Origin: Pseudomonas sp.
Lineage (GTDB): Bacteria; Pseudomonadota; Gammaproteobacteria; Pseudomonadales; Pseudomonadaceae
DNA length: 13,891 nucleotides
Assembly: GCA_026398835.1 (NCBI GenBank)
Contig: JAPLSD010000826.1
Span: 1-13,891 of the forward strand
Direction: 5' to 3'
A program made the position numbers and the translations under genes. The notes beneath the pieces are model-generated. The model was not told the origin of the DNA. It did no database searches and saw only the letters and a program-made list of their open reading frames with translations. Positions 1 to 7,272 of the stretch are shown here, piece by piece. Position 1 is the stretch's first letter. Every line of letters begins with the position of its first letter.

Positions 1-821
1 CCGGTCAGACCAAAGAGCGGCTGTCCTCCCGCGAGGCGGCGGCGTTCGTTTCCGGTGTGGTCAAGGACGCCTTCAGTCTGTGGCTCAACGAACACCCTGA
101 GCTGGGCATGCAACTGGCCGAGCTTGCGATCAACAACGCCGGCCGTCGCCTCAAGGCCAGCAAGAAGGTCGAGCGTAAACGCATCACTCAAGGCCCGGCG
201 CTGCCGGGCAAGCTCGCAGACTGCGCCGGGCAAGACCCAATGCGTTCCGAACTGTTTTTGGTGGAAGGTGATTCCGCCGGTGGTTCGGCCAAGCAGGCGC
301 GGGACAAAGAGTTTCAGGCGATTCTGCCGTTGCGCGGGAAGATTTTGAACACCTGGGAAGTCGACGGCAGCGAAGTGCTCGCCAGCCAGGAAGTGCACAA
401 CATCGCCGTGGCCATTGGTGTTGACCCAGGGGCGGCGGACATCAGCCAACTGCGCTACGGAAAAATCTGCGATGCCGGTCACGTCTACGTCGCGATGCCG
501 CCGTTGTACCGGATCGACCTCGGTAAAGAGATTTACTACGCGCTGGATGAAGCTGAGCGCGATGGCATTCTCGATCGCCTGGTGGCCGAGAAGAAACGCG
601 GCAAACCGCAGGTCACCCGATTCAAAGGTTTGGGTGAAATGAACCCGCCACAACTGCGCGAAACCACCATGGACCCGAACACCCGGCGTCTGGTCCAGTT
701 GACCCTGGATGATTTCGAAGCTACGTCGGAAATGATGGACATGCTGCTGGCGAAAAAACGCGCAGGCGATCGTAAATCCTGGCTGGAATCCAAAGGCAAC
801 CTGGCCGAGGTTCTGGCCTGA
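1..821 (+). CDS. parE: DNA topoisomerase IV subunit B, 3' part, with internal TOPRIM deletion
   Basis: C-terminal 272 residues of ParE, open at the window edge (first full codon at base 3). ParE is the ATPase and TOPRIM subunit of topoisomerase IV, which pairs with ParC to decatenate daughter chromosomes in the cytoplasm. Visible are the end of the transducer domain, the TOPRIM signature EGDSAGG (264-284), PLRGKILNTWE, LRYGKIC, then GHVYVAMPPLYRI, the KGLGEMNP box and the typical C-terminus. What is odd: in GyrB and ParE proteins RYGKIC is followed by a block beginning ILADADSDG and ending near HFRPLV before the GHVYVA segment. Here Cys (468-470) is followed directly by DAGHVYV. About 28 residues (84 bp) are absent in frame, including all Asp residues of the DxDxDG Mg2+ site. 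As written, the protein should not be able to cleave DNA. The stop overlaps the next start (TGATG). Family assignment is certain. Whether the lesion exists in the organism or is a sequence artefact is open. Confidence 0.97.
   Translation, partial: GQTKERLSSREAAAFVSGVVKDAFSLWLNEHPELGMQLAELAINNAGRRLKASKKVERKRITQGPALPGKLADCAGQDPMRSELFLVEGDSAGGSAKQARDKEFQAILPLRGKILNTWEVDGSEVLASQEVHNIAVAIGVDPGAADISQLRYGKICDAGHVYVAMPPLYRIDLGKEIYYALDEAERDGILDRLVAEKKRGKPQVTRFKGLGEMNPPQLRETTMDPNTRRLVQLTLDDFEATSEMMDMLLAKKRAGDRKSWLESKGNLAEVLA
470..471 (+). other. In-frame deletion junction in the parE TOPRIM domain
   Basis: The codon TGC (Cys, 468-470) is joined to GAT (Asp, 471-473). From knowledge of ParE and GyrB, about 28 residues carrying DxDxDG and the following helix belong between them. 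Sequence on both sides matches the family closely with no ragged residues, so the breakpoints are clean and on codon boundaries. No repeat is visible in the bases directly on either side of the junction. Confidence 0.88.
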
Positions 822-1804
822 TGCGGAGCGGTTTCGCCCTGGCGTCTCTGTTGTTGGCTACCTCGGTGGCGGCTGCGCCTTTACCTGAACTGACGCTGCT
901 CTCCGAGCACCCGGTAGAGGGCATGCGCGGCGGTAACCTGTCCGGGCTTGCGCAGTGCGGAACAGAGCTGTGGACGGTTTCTGATCGCGATGACGATCAG
1001 ATCTATCGACTCGATACCCGCGAGACCGTCTGGCAGGCCGAGACGGTCCGTATCGACGTGCCGCCAGTGCCAGACAGCGGGCTGCCATGGGGGTTGCGCA
1101 TACGCACCTGGGCGGTCGCTCCGTTGCGTGGCGGCGATCTGGATTTCGAGGGCATCACCTGCGACAGCGCCGGCAATCGTTACATCGTCAGCGAGGCTCA
1201 TGCGGCCGTACTGCAAGTGCCGCCAACGGCAGCTCCCTCCTGGTTGAAAATCTCGCCGCTGATGGTTCGTCAAGCGCGTGCCAGTGGCCTGTTGCTGCAT
1301 TTCAACGCCGTGTTCGAAGGCATTGCCATCAACCCGGCCGGCAACCTGCTGTGGTTGGCGGCCGAGCGCGAGCGCCGTGGTTTGCTGGTGGTGCATAAGC
1401 AGCAGGCGGTCTGGGATTGCGACGGCAACTGCGTGGTATTGAGCGAAGGCGGGCTTGAACAACCGCCGCCTCAGGTCAAAGTGACCGGTGGGCAACAAAA
1501 AGATTTTTCCGATCTGGTGTTCTACAAGGACAAGCTGTTTACCCTTGAGCGCATGGCTTATCGTATTTGTCGTCGCACACCGGCGACTGGCGAGATCGAG
1601 CGCTGCTGGTCGTTCGCCAACGAAGCGCTGACCGACAGCCGGCGTTATAAAACCCGGTACGGTATGGCAGAAGCTTTGAATATTGACGATGACGGCGCCT
1701 GGATCGGCGTCGACAACGGTAGCCATGTTCGCGCCGATGGCGAAAAGCGGCCGATTGTCTGGCGCTTTGCCGCGCCGGCCGATGGCTGGAGCGCCAAGCC
1801 ATGA
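821..1804 (+). CDS. Secreted esterase-like phytase-family protein (327 aa)
   Basis: Resembles the 'esterase-like activity of phytase' family (PF13449), predicted beta-propeller proteins. An N-terminal signal peptide (residues 1-19, hydrophobic ALASLLLATSV, AAA before Pro20) indicates export to the periplasm. Family-like features are the acidic GGDLDFEG motif (residues 104-111), FEGIAINPAGNLLWLAAE (165-182) and YGMAEALNIDDDGAWIGVDNG (280-300), spaced like blades of a propeller. Cys200/Cys204 and Cys250/Cys262 could form disulfides. The ATG shares its A with the parE stop, and GAGG lies 10 bases upstream, so translation is probably coupled to parE. This gene sits between parE and parC in pseudomonads (P. 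aeruginosa PA4966 position). The substrate is unknown, and the phytase name should not be read as proven phytate hydrolysis. Confidence 0.85.
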   Translation: MRSGFALASLLLATSVAAAPLPELTLLSEHPVEGMRGGNLSGLAQCGTELWTVSDRDDDQIYRLDTRETVWQAETVRIDVPPVPDSGLPWGLRIRTWAVAPLRGGDLDFEGITCDSAGNRYIVSEAHAAVLQVPPTAAPSWLKISPLMVRQARASGLLLHFNAVFEGIAINPAGNLLWLAAERERRGLLVVHKQQAVWDCDGNCVVLSEGGLEQPPPQVKVTGGQQKDFSDLVFYKDKLFTLERMAYRICRRTPATGEIERCWSFANEALTDSRRYKTRYGMAEALNIDDDGAWIGVDNGSHVRADGEKRPIVWRFAAPADGWSAKP

Positions 1805-2322
1805 GCCAGCAACCGCCCGGCAAACGTGCCGCACGGGTGCTGTTGGTGTTGGCCTGGGGAGCAGGGCTGTTTTTGGCAACGCGGTTTTTCGGGCAGTGGG
1901 AGCAGCGTCAGGAAAATCCCAATGCTGTCGTGACCTCGCAACAAGGCGAGGGTTATATCGAAGTGAAGTTGGTCGGCAACGGCCAGGGGCATTTTGTCGC
2001 CAGCGGCCAGATCAACGGTCAGTCGGTGGATTTCATGCTTGATACCGGTGCGACCGATGTGTCGATTCCGTCCGGGCTGGCCGAGCGTCTTGGTCTGGAG
2101 AAAGGTGCACCGGTGACCTTGAGCACCGCCAATGGTCGCAGCGAGGGTTATCGAACCCGCATCGACCGCCTGCAATTGGGCGATATCGTCTTGCACGATG
2201 TCCGCGCGCTGGTGGCGCCAGGCTTGAGCGGTGATCAAGTGCTGCTGGGCATGAGCGCCCTGAAAAAACTTGAATTTACTCAGCGTGGCGGCACCTTGCT
2301 GCTGCGCCAGACAACGAATTAA
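1801..2322 (+). CDS. Membrane-anchored retropepsin-like aspartic protease, TIGR02281 type (173 aa)
   Basis: A small single-domain aspartic protease of the retropepsin-like clan AA (TIGR02281 type). A membrane anchor spans about residues 11-30 ([20 protein letters not shown]), followed by a charged linker and the protease domain (about 50-171). The catalytic motif DTGATD is at residues 81-86, preceded by the hydrophobic FML. The second family motif, [12 protein letters not shown] (148-159), ends in the usual GGTLLLRQ. Only one DTG is present, so the active enzyme should be a homodimer, as in retroviral proteases. The protease domain is predicted to be periplasmic. The start overlaps the preceding stop by four bases (ATGA), with GGAG at 1788-1791, which supports this start and coupled translation. 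It lies 10 bp upstream of parC. Its substrate cannot be inferred. Confidence 0.9.
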   Translation: MSQQPPGKRAARVLLVLAWGAGLFLATRFFGQWEQRQENPNAVVTSQQGEGYIEVKLVGNGQGHFVASGQINGQSVDFMLDTGATDVSIPSGLAERLGLEKGAPVTLSTANGRSEGYRTRIDRLQLGDIVLHDVRALVAPGLSGDQVLLGMSALKKLEFTQRGGTLLLRQTTN

Positions 2323-2332
2323 TGAGGCCCGC

Positions 2333-4591
2333 ATGAGTGACATCCTTGCAGACAGCTTAGATGGCGTTGAACGCCGATCGCTGGCTGACTTCACCGAAAA
2401 TGCCTACCTCAACTACTCCATGTACGTGATCATGGACCGTGCATTGCCGCATATCGGCGACGGCCTGAAGCCGGTACAGCGGCGAATCATCTACGCCATG
2501 AGTGAGTTGGGGCTGGACGCTGACTCCAAGCACAAGAAATCCGCGCGGACCGTCGGTGACGTGCTCGGTAAATTCCACCCCCACGGCGACTCGGCCTGCT
2601 ACGAAGCCATGGTGCTGATGGCACAGCCGTTCAGCTACCGCTACACGCTGGTGGACGGTCAGGGTAACTGGGGGGCGCCGGATGATCCCAAGTCCTTCGC
2701 CGCCATGCGTTACACCGAGGCGCGGCTGTCGCGCTACTCCGAAGTGCTGCTCAGCGAACTGGGCCAGGGCACCGCGGACTGGGGCCCGAACTTCGACGGC
2801 ACCCTGGACGAGCCTCTGGTGTTGCCGGCACGTTTGCCGAATATCCTGCTCAATGGCACCACCGGTATCGCCGTGGGCATGGCCACTGACGTGCCGCCGC
2901 ACAACCTGCGGGAAGTCGCGACGGCCTGCGTACGTTTGCTGGATGAGCCTAAAGCCACGGTCGAGCAGCTTTGTGAGCACATCCAGGGCCCGGATTATCC
3001 GACCGAAGCTGAAATCATCACACCGCGCGCCGATCTGCTGAAAATCTACGAAACCGGTCGTGGCTCAGTGCGTATGCGCGCCGTGTACCGCATCGAAGAC
3101 GGCGACATCATCGTCACCGCGCTACCGCATCAAGTCTCGGGCGCCAAAGTACTGGAGCAGATTGCTGCACAGATGCAGGCCAAGAAGCTGCCGATGGTTG
3201 CTGACTTGCGTGATGAGTCGGACCACGAGAACCCATGCCGTATCGTGATCATCCCGCGCTCCAACCGGATCGATCTCGACGAACTGATGCAGCATCTGTT
3301 CGCCACCACGGAGCTTGAATCCAGCTACCGGGTCAACATCAACATCATTGGCCTGGACGGCAAGCCGCAGTTAAAGAACCTGCGAGCCTTGCTGGTCGAA
3401 TGGCTGGAATTCCGCGTCAACACCGTACGCCGCCGCCTGCAGTTCCGTCTGGACAAGGTTGAGCGTCGTTTGCACCTGTTGGACGGGTTGTTGATCGCTT
3501 ACCTCAACCTGGATGAAGTCATTCACATCATCCGGACCGAGGAAAACCCAAAAGCCAAGCTGATCGAGCGTTTTGCCCTGAGCGAAATCCAGGCCGACTA
3601 CATCCTCGACACCCGCTTGCGTCAGTTGGCGCGGCTGGAAGAGATGAAGCTGCGCTCCGAGCAGGATGAACTGCGCAAGGAGCAGGCCAAGCTGTTGGCC
3701 CTGCTCGGCAGCGAAACCAAGCTGAAGAAGCTGGTGCGTACCGAACTGATCAACGACGCCGAAACCTATGGCGATAACCGTCGTTCGCCGATCGTCTCCC
3801 GTACCGAAGCCAAGGCTTTGTCGGAAAACGAGCTGATGCCGACTGAGCCGGTCACCATCGTTCTGTCGGAAAAGGGCTGGGTACGTTGCGCCAAGGGTCA
3901 TGATATTGATGCTACCGGGCTTTCCTATAAAGCCGGGGATGGCTTCAAAACCTCGGCCGCGGGACGCTCCAATCAGTTCGCGGTGTTTATCGACTCCACC
4001 GGGCGCAGTTATTCGGTGGCGGCCCACACCCTGCCATCGGCGCGGGGCCAGGGCGAGCCGCTGACCGGTCGTCTGACGCCACCGCCAGGGGCGACCTTCG
4101 AGTGTGTGCTGCTGCCCGAAGACGATGCGCTGTACGTCATCGCTTCCGATGCCGGTTACGGTTTTGTGGTCAAGGGTGAAGACCTGCAGGCCAAAAACAA
4201 GGCCGGCAAGGCGCTGCTGAGTCTGCCGAACAACGCCAAGGTGATCCTGCCGCGTCCGGTCAGCGATCGCGAACAGAACTGGCTGGCGTCGGTGACCACC
4301 GAAGGTCGGCTGTTGATCTTCAAGATCAGCGATTTGCCGCAACTGGGTAAAGGCAAAGGCAACAAGATCATCGGGATTTCCGGCGAGCGTGTGGCCAGCC
4401 GTGAGGAATATGTCACTGATATTGCTGTTCTACCGGACGGTGCGACGCTGGTATTGCAGGCCGGTAAGCGCACACTGTCGCTCAAGGCTGATGACCTCGA
4501 ACACTACAAAGGTGAGCGTGGACGCCGTGGGAACAAGCTGCCACGTGGCTTCCAGCGGGTGGATGCGTTATTGGTAGAAACTCTCAATTAA
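2333..4591 (+). CDS. parC: DNA topoisomerase IV subunit A
   Basis: Complete 752-residue ParC, the DNA-cleaving and rejoining subunit of topoisomerase IV. The ATG at 2333 has TGAGG 5 bases upstream (2323-2327); an upstream in-frame ATG at 2270 lies inside the protease gene and gives non-family sequence. The winged-helix breakage region contains [13 protein letters not shown] (81-93) and the catalytic Tyr127 in [10 protein letters not shown]. The quinolone-resistance positions Ser87 and Glu91 (P. aeruginosa numbering) are wild type. The tower and coiled-coil region is intact, and the C-terminal beta-pinwheel repeats are recognisable, including [12 protein letters not shown] and [14 protein letters not shown] near the end. 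Length and sequence agree with the family throughout, in contrast to parE upstream, so the defect there is not general decay of the operon. Confidence 0.98.
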   Translation: MSDILADSLDGVERRSLADFTENAYLNYSMYVIMDRALPHIGDGLKPVQRRIIYAMSELGLDADSKHKKSARTVGDVLGKFHPHGDSACYEAMVLMAQPFSYRYTLVDGQGNWGAPDDPKSFAAMRYTEARLSRYSEVLLSELGQGTADWGPNFDGTLDEPLVLPARLPNILLNGTTGIAVGMATDVPPHNLREVATACVRLLDEPKATVEQLCEHIQGPDYPTEAEIITPRADLLKIYETGRGSVRMRAVYRIEDGDIIVTALPHQVSGAKVLEQIAAQMQAKKLPMVADLRDESDHENPCRIVIIPRSNRIDLDELMQHLFATTELESSYRVNINIIGLDGKPQLKNLRALLVEWLEFRVNTVRRRLQFRLDKVERRLHLLDGLLIAYLNLDEVIHIIRTEENPKAKLIERFALSEIQADYILDTRLRQLARLEEMKLRSEQDELRKEQAKLLALLGSETKLKKLVRTELINDAETYGDNRRSPIVSRTEAKALSENELMPTEPVTIVLSEKGWVRCAKGHDIDATGLSYKAGDGFKTSAAGRSNQFAVFIDSTGRSYSVAAHTLPSARGQGEPLTGRLTPPPGATFECVLLPEDDALYVIASDAGYGFVVKGEDLQAKNKAGKALLSLPNNAKVILPRPVSDREQNWLASVTTEGRLLIFKISDLPQLGKGKGNKIIGISGERVASREEYVTDIAVLPDGATLVLQAGKRTLSLKADDLEHYKGERGRRGNKLPRGFQRVDALLVETLN

Positions 4592-4605
4592 GCGGTCTAG
4601 AGCGC

Positions 4606-4633
4606 TCGATCTACGATTTAACCGGTAGATCGA
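4606..4633 (+). repeat. 9-bp inverted repeat downstream of parC
   Basis: TCGATCTAC (4606-4614) is followed by a 10-base spacer and GTAGATCGA (4625-4633), a perfect 9-bp stem 14 bases after the parC stop. There is no adjacent T-run; the next one, TTTTT, starts about 15 bases further on. It is therefore a poor intrinsic terminator and may be an mRNA 3'-end hairpin or a protein site. The rest of the 108-bp gap shows no convincing promoter. Confidence 0.5.
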
Positions 4634-4699
4634 CGCTACAACGCTAGAATTTTTGAGTATTTACACTGTGGCTCGCCTTATGGCCGCCACCTGGATGGG

Positions 4700-5410
4700 A
4701 TGATGATTGCTCTGCGCCTTCCTTTTATTTTGTTGCTCGCTGGCGTATTTGGCCTGGCGGGTTGCAGCGTACACCAGCCGGTGTCGCTGTATCAGTTGGA
4801 CAGCGGAAGTCCAACTCAACCAGCGCAAAGCGCTGGTATGGCGGTATTGCTTGGCCCGGTGCTGGTAGCCGACTACCTGCAGCGCGAGACCCTGTTGCAG
4901 CGCCAGCCTGACGGCAGCCTGCAAGCGGCGACCGACGGTCGTTGGGCGGGGAGCCTGTCTTCCGATATCAATCAGTTGTTGTTGCGCCAAGTGGCGGGTC
5001 ATCTGGACAGTCAGCGGGTAGTGCTGGCACCGGCAACGCTCGGCTTTACACCGGACGTTCAGGTTCTGTTGTCGATCACTCGTCTGGATTCGGGTGCCAC
5101 GCAACCAGCGATTCTCGATGCTCAATGGCGTTTGATCGACCGCCATGGCCAGGTCCGCGACAACCGTATCATTCACTTGCAGGAACAGCATGCCGGCAGC
5201 ACGGCTGCTCAAGTACAAGCTCAGGGCGTGTTGTTGCAACGCCTGGCGGAACAGCTATCGGTGGCGCTCAAGCCGCTGGCCAATCAGCCGCCTGTAGTTG
5301 AAGCACCGCGCAAATCGGCACCTGCGACGGCAAAACCAGCCGAACCAGAGAAGCCGAAGATCCCGATGGCCGCGCCAATTCGTACGGATATGGAAGTGTT
5401 TCGGTTCTAA
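4700..5410 (+). CDS. PqiC-like ABC-transport auxiliary lipoprotein (236 aa)
   Basis: Predicted outer-membrane lipoprotein of the PqiC / ABC_trans_aux family (PF03886). The signal peptide ends in a lipobox LAGC with the lipidated Cys22; Ser23 at +2 favours sorting to the outer membrane. The family pattern follows: YQLDSG (31-36), then GPVLVADYLQRETLLQRQPDG (52-72), RWAGSLSSDINQLLLRQVA (81-99), and a second conserved half with VLLSITRLDS. Residues 190-225 form a Pro/Ala/Lys-rich tail, probably disordered, ending in RTDMEVFRF. PqiC normally works with PqiA and PqiB (an MCE protein) in lipid movement across the periplasm. No MCE, permease or ATPase gene lies beside it here, so the partner must be elsewhere or the protein has another role. 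Two ATGs in tandem (4700, 4703) are both possible starts; a poor Shine-Dalgarno-like GGATGG lies at 4693-4698. Confidence 0.8.
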   Translation: MMIALRLPFILLLAGVFGLAGCSVHQPVSLYQLDSGSPTQPAQSAGMAVLLGPVLVADYLQRETLLQRQPDGSLQAATDGRWAGSLSSDINQLLLRQVAGHLDSQRVVLAPATLGFTPDVQVLLSITRLDSGATQPAILDAQWRLIDRHGQVRDNRIIHLQEQHAGSTAAQVQAQGVLLQRLAEQLSVALKPLANQPPVVEAPRKSAPATAKPAEPEKPKIPMAAPIRTDMEVFRF

Positions 5411-5424
5411 GGTGTTTGCTACAA

Positions 5425-5457
5425 AACAAAGCCCGCATTGATGCGGGCTTTGTTGTT
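5425..5457 (+). terminator. Intrinsic terminator of the lipoprotein gene
   Basis: ACAAAGCCCGCAT (5426-5438), two bases, then ATGCGGGCTTTGT (5441-5453), followed by TGTTT. A 13-bp perfect stem starts 15 bases after the stop codon, with a T-rich tail. The A-rich 5' flank may also let it work on the other strand. Confidence 0.85.
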
Positions 5458-5542
5458 TCTGCACACCAGGATGCGGAGATGTTCTTGCGTAGCCTTAGGC
5501 AACTGCTACGAAAGCCATGTGCCGCTGCTCTCCTGATCAACT

Positions 5543-5577
5543 AAAAGCCCGCAGCGATTACTCGTCTGCGGGCTTTT
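5543..5577 (-). terminator. Intrinsic terminator of the SMP_2-type gene
   Basis: AAAAGCCCGCAG (5543-5554) and CTGCGGGCTTTT (5566-5577) form a 12-bp perfect stem around an 11-base loop. It starts 19 bases past the stop of the minus-strand gene. It carries A-runs on the left and T-runs on the right, so it reads as a terminator on both strands. Its GCCCGCA core repeats that of the terminator about 110 bp to the left. Confidence 0.82.
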
Positions 5578-5596
5578 GTTTAATGCTCTATCTGAC

Positions 5597-7138
5597 TCAG
5601 CTCTTGGCGCGGGTCTCATGCATCCGCGCCAGTTGCCGTTCGAGCATTGATGGATAAGGCTCCATCAGGCGTTCCACGCAGCAAGCGCCTTCGGGGCTGG
5701 CGATCGGCCGAATGCGTGCGCGCTGGCGGATCAGCACGTCATCGCTGATCTTGCGTTCCACCAGCAGCAGGTTGCGGCTGTGTTGGGACAGGGCGAGGGC
5801 GTCCTGGGCGGTTTCAGTCAGCAGTAGATCGATCTGGCTCAGGCCGAAGAGTTCGTCGCCCAGGGTCAGCCCAAGCTGCAGCTGTAAGGTAATGCCGCTG
5901 TCCGCAACTTCGATTTGCAGGGCATGGCCCAGCGCCCGCAGCAGCTCGCCACAGCAGATGGCGTTGGTCAGGTAGTCGTCACCGCTGTCTTCGCTGTGGA
6001 ACAGCATCAGCGTGCTGCCGTCGTTCAGGGTGTGCAGCTCGCTCTGGTAGAGCGAAGCGGCCTGATCAAGGCAGTCGCGATAGCGTTCGAGCAGTTCTGT
6101 CAGGCGTGCGCGGGGCAGGCGACGCAGTTGATCCTGCGCGCCGAGTTGCACGGCCAGGACTGCACTGTGCTGTGGCTGCGAAGGGGCAACCGGTTTTGGT
6201 GCCTGTTTAGGCGCAGTCGCTACTGAGTGGTCACGCAGATCGGCGAACGGGTCTTCTTCGTCCATGTCGTCTTCTTCAGCGCTGACAACATGCCGCGGCG
6301 CAGGCTTGAGTCCGGCGACAGGTGCGGTTTCGTCGAAGCTCGGGTCGCGTAGATTGCGCACCTCGAAAGCCGGCTCTTGCTCTTCGGCTTCGTCGTAATC
6401 GCTGTCGTCGTAGTCCTCTTCAGGTACTGCTTCAGGCTCAACCTTCTCAGGCGCGAAATTGGCGTGGAGCTGGCGGGCCAGATCACCGATTTCATCCTGA
6501 CGCTGAGTCGCTGGGGTATGTTCGTCAATATCCCGTAGCCAAACACGCAATTGCATCAGCGGCGTGGAGATATGCCGACCCAGGCGCAAACTCAAGGCCA
6601 GGGAGAGCGCCAGCAGAATCGCGCTGAGGATGCCCATGCTTTGCAGGCTGATGGTCATCGGCTGCTGGAACTGCTGCATATCGAGGCTGATTCGCAGGTG
6701 CCCGGCAGTCACGTCCTGGAAGGTGATCTTGGTCTGATACAGACCTTCGGCTTCACCCAACAGACCGTTTTTCGGGCGCTGGCCGGCTTCGGCAAGAATC
6801 CGGTTGTCCACACTATAGATTGCAGCGTGGGCCACCAACGGGTTCTTGGTCAGGTTGTTCAGCAGCACATTGAGGCTGAGGATGTCGTTGGACACCAGCA
6901 GTTCGGTCGCTGAAGTGGCAGTCTGGGTGGTCAGGCTCTGACCGAGGGCATCCGCCTGCTCGTGCATCGCCTGTTTGAACTGCAGACCCATCACGCAGGC
7001 ATAGATCACCAGGGCCAGAGCGACCAGGATCACGTTATGGCTGGCAATGCGCAATGCGATCGGTACACGGCGGTGGCGCAGTGCCCGGAAGATCAGCAGA
7101 AAGAAGTTATCGGTTTTAACTGGCGTAGGCCGGTTCAC
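5597..7138 (-). CDS. AhpA/YtjB-family (SMP_2) membrane protein with HAMP-like and cyclase-like regions (513 aa)
   Basis: Matches the family found divergent to serB in gammaproteobacteria (E. coli YtjB/Smp; Pfam SMP_2, PF10144). Layout: TM1 about 35-52; periplasmic domain about 53-166; TM2 about 167-186; a HAMP-like juxtamembrane segment 187-228 (RHISTPLMQLRVWLRDID, then DEIGDLARQL); an acidic, probably disordered linker 229-325 rich in Asp and Glu; and a C-terminal domain 326-492. That last domain has the outline of a class III nucleotide-cyclase fold: LNDGSTLMLFH (371-381), LQLGLTLGDELFG (420-432), then AQDALALSQHSRNLLLVERKISDDV (first 20 at 444-463). The metal-binding Asp residues seem lost, so it is probably a non-catalytic sensor or scaffold. 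The start is GTG at 7138 with a weak ribosome site. The next in-frame Met is residue 50, inside TM1, so GTG is preferred. Function is unknown. Confidence 0.85.
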   Translation of the reverse strand: MNRPTPVKTDNFFLLIFRALRHRRVPIALRIASHNVILVALALVIYACVMGLQFKQAMHEQADALGQSLTTQTATSATELLVSNDILSLNVLLNNLTKNPLVAHAAIYSVDNRILAEAGQRPKNGLLGEAEGLYQTKITFQDVTAGHLRISLDMQQFQQPMTISLQSMGILSAILLALSLALSLRLGRHISTPLMQLRVWLRDIDEHTPATQRQDEIGDLARQLHANFAPEKVEPEAVPEEDYDDSDYDEAEEQEPAFEVRNLRDPSFDETAPVAGLKPAPRHVVSAEEDDMDEEDPFADLRDHSVATAPKQAPKPVAPSQPQHSAVLAVQLGAQDQLRRLPRARLTELLERYRDCLDQAASLYQSELHTLNDGSTLMLFHSEDSGDDYLTNAICCGELLRALGHALQIEVADSGITLQLQLGLTLGDELFGLSQIDLLLTETAQDALALSQHSRNLLLVERKISDDVLIRQRARIRPIASPEGACCVERLMEPYPSMLERQLARMHETRAKS

Positions 7139-7173
7139 TGAGCTCGGCTCTTTTGTCCGTGAATTTGAGGCGC

Positions 7174-7201
7174 AGTATAGCGACAGCCCCTAGACCGGCA
7201 A
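7174..7201 (-). promoter_or_regulatory. Putative sigma-70 promoter for the SMP_2-type gene
   Basis: Read on the minus strand: -35 TTGCCG (7201-7196), a 16-bp spacer, and -10 TATACT (7179-7174). Transcription would begin about 28 bases before the GTG start. This is a pattern match only. Confidence 0.5.
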
Positions 7202-7236
7202 AGCGCTGGCTGTGCCCGATGGTCACTGAATATGGG

Positions 7237-7242
7237 TAGAAT
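7237..7242 (+). promoter_or_regulatory. Putative -10 element of the serB promoter
   Basis: TAGAAT matches the sigma-70 -10 consensus at five of six bases and lies 30 bases before the TTG start. No good -35 box is seen at 16-18 bp upstream, so the promoter may be weak or activator-dependent. Confidence 0.4.
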
Positions 7243-7272
7243 GCGGTTTTTTTCCACTTGCGGGGGTGCGCC

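Noticed and set aside
881..1879. 332-codon open frame on the minus strand opposite the phytase-like gene
   Set aside because: It spans two well-supported, coupled plus-strand genes and shows no recognisable protein features.
2270..2332. Upstream in-frame ATG extending parC by 21 residues
   Set aside because: It lies inside the protease gene, and the extension is not ParC-like; ATG 2333 has a good ribosome site and the family N-terminus.
3371..4342. 323-codon open frame on the minus strand opposite parC
   Set aside because: It is a codon-bias shadow of parC: the translation is Gln/His/Arg-rich with no domain, and the plus strand is an undoubted full-length ParC.
4606..4633. Inverted repeat after parC as an intrinsic terminator
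   Set aside because: The stem is good but no T-run follows directly, so it is listed only as a repeat.
7258..7272. TTG at 7258 as the serB start
   Set aside because: It would put the GGGGGTG ribosome site inside the coding region and add MRGCA before the conserved N-terminus.
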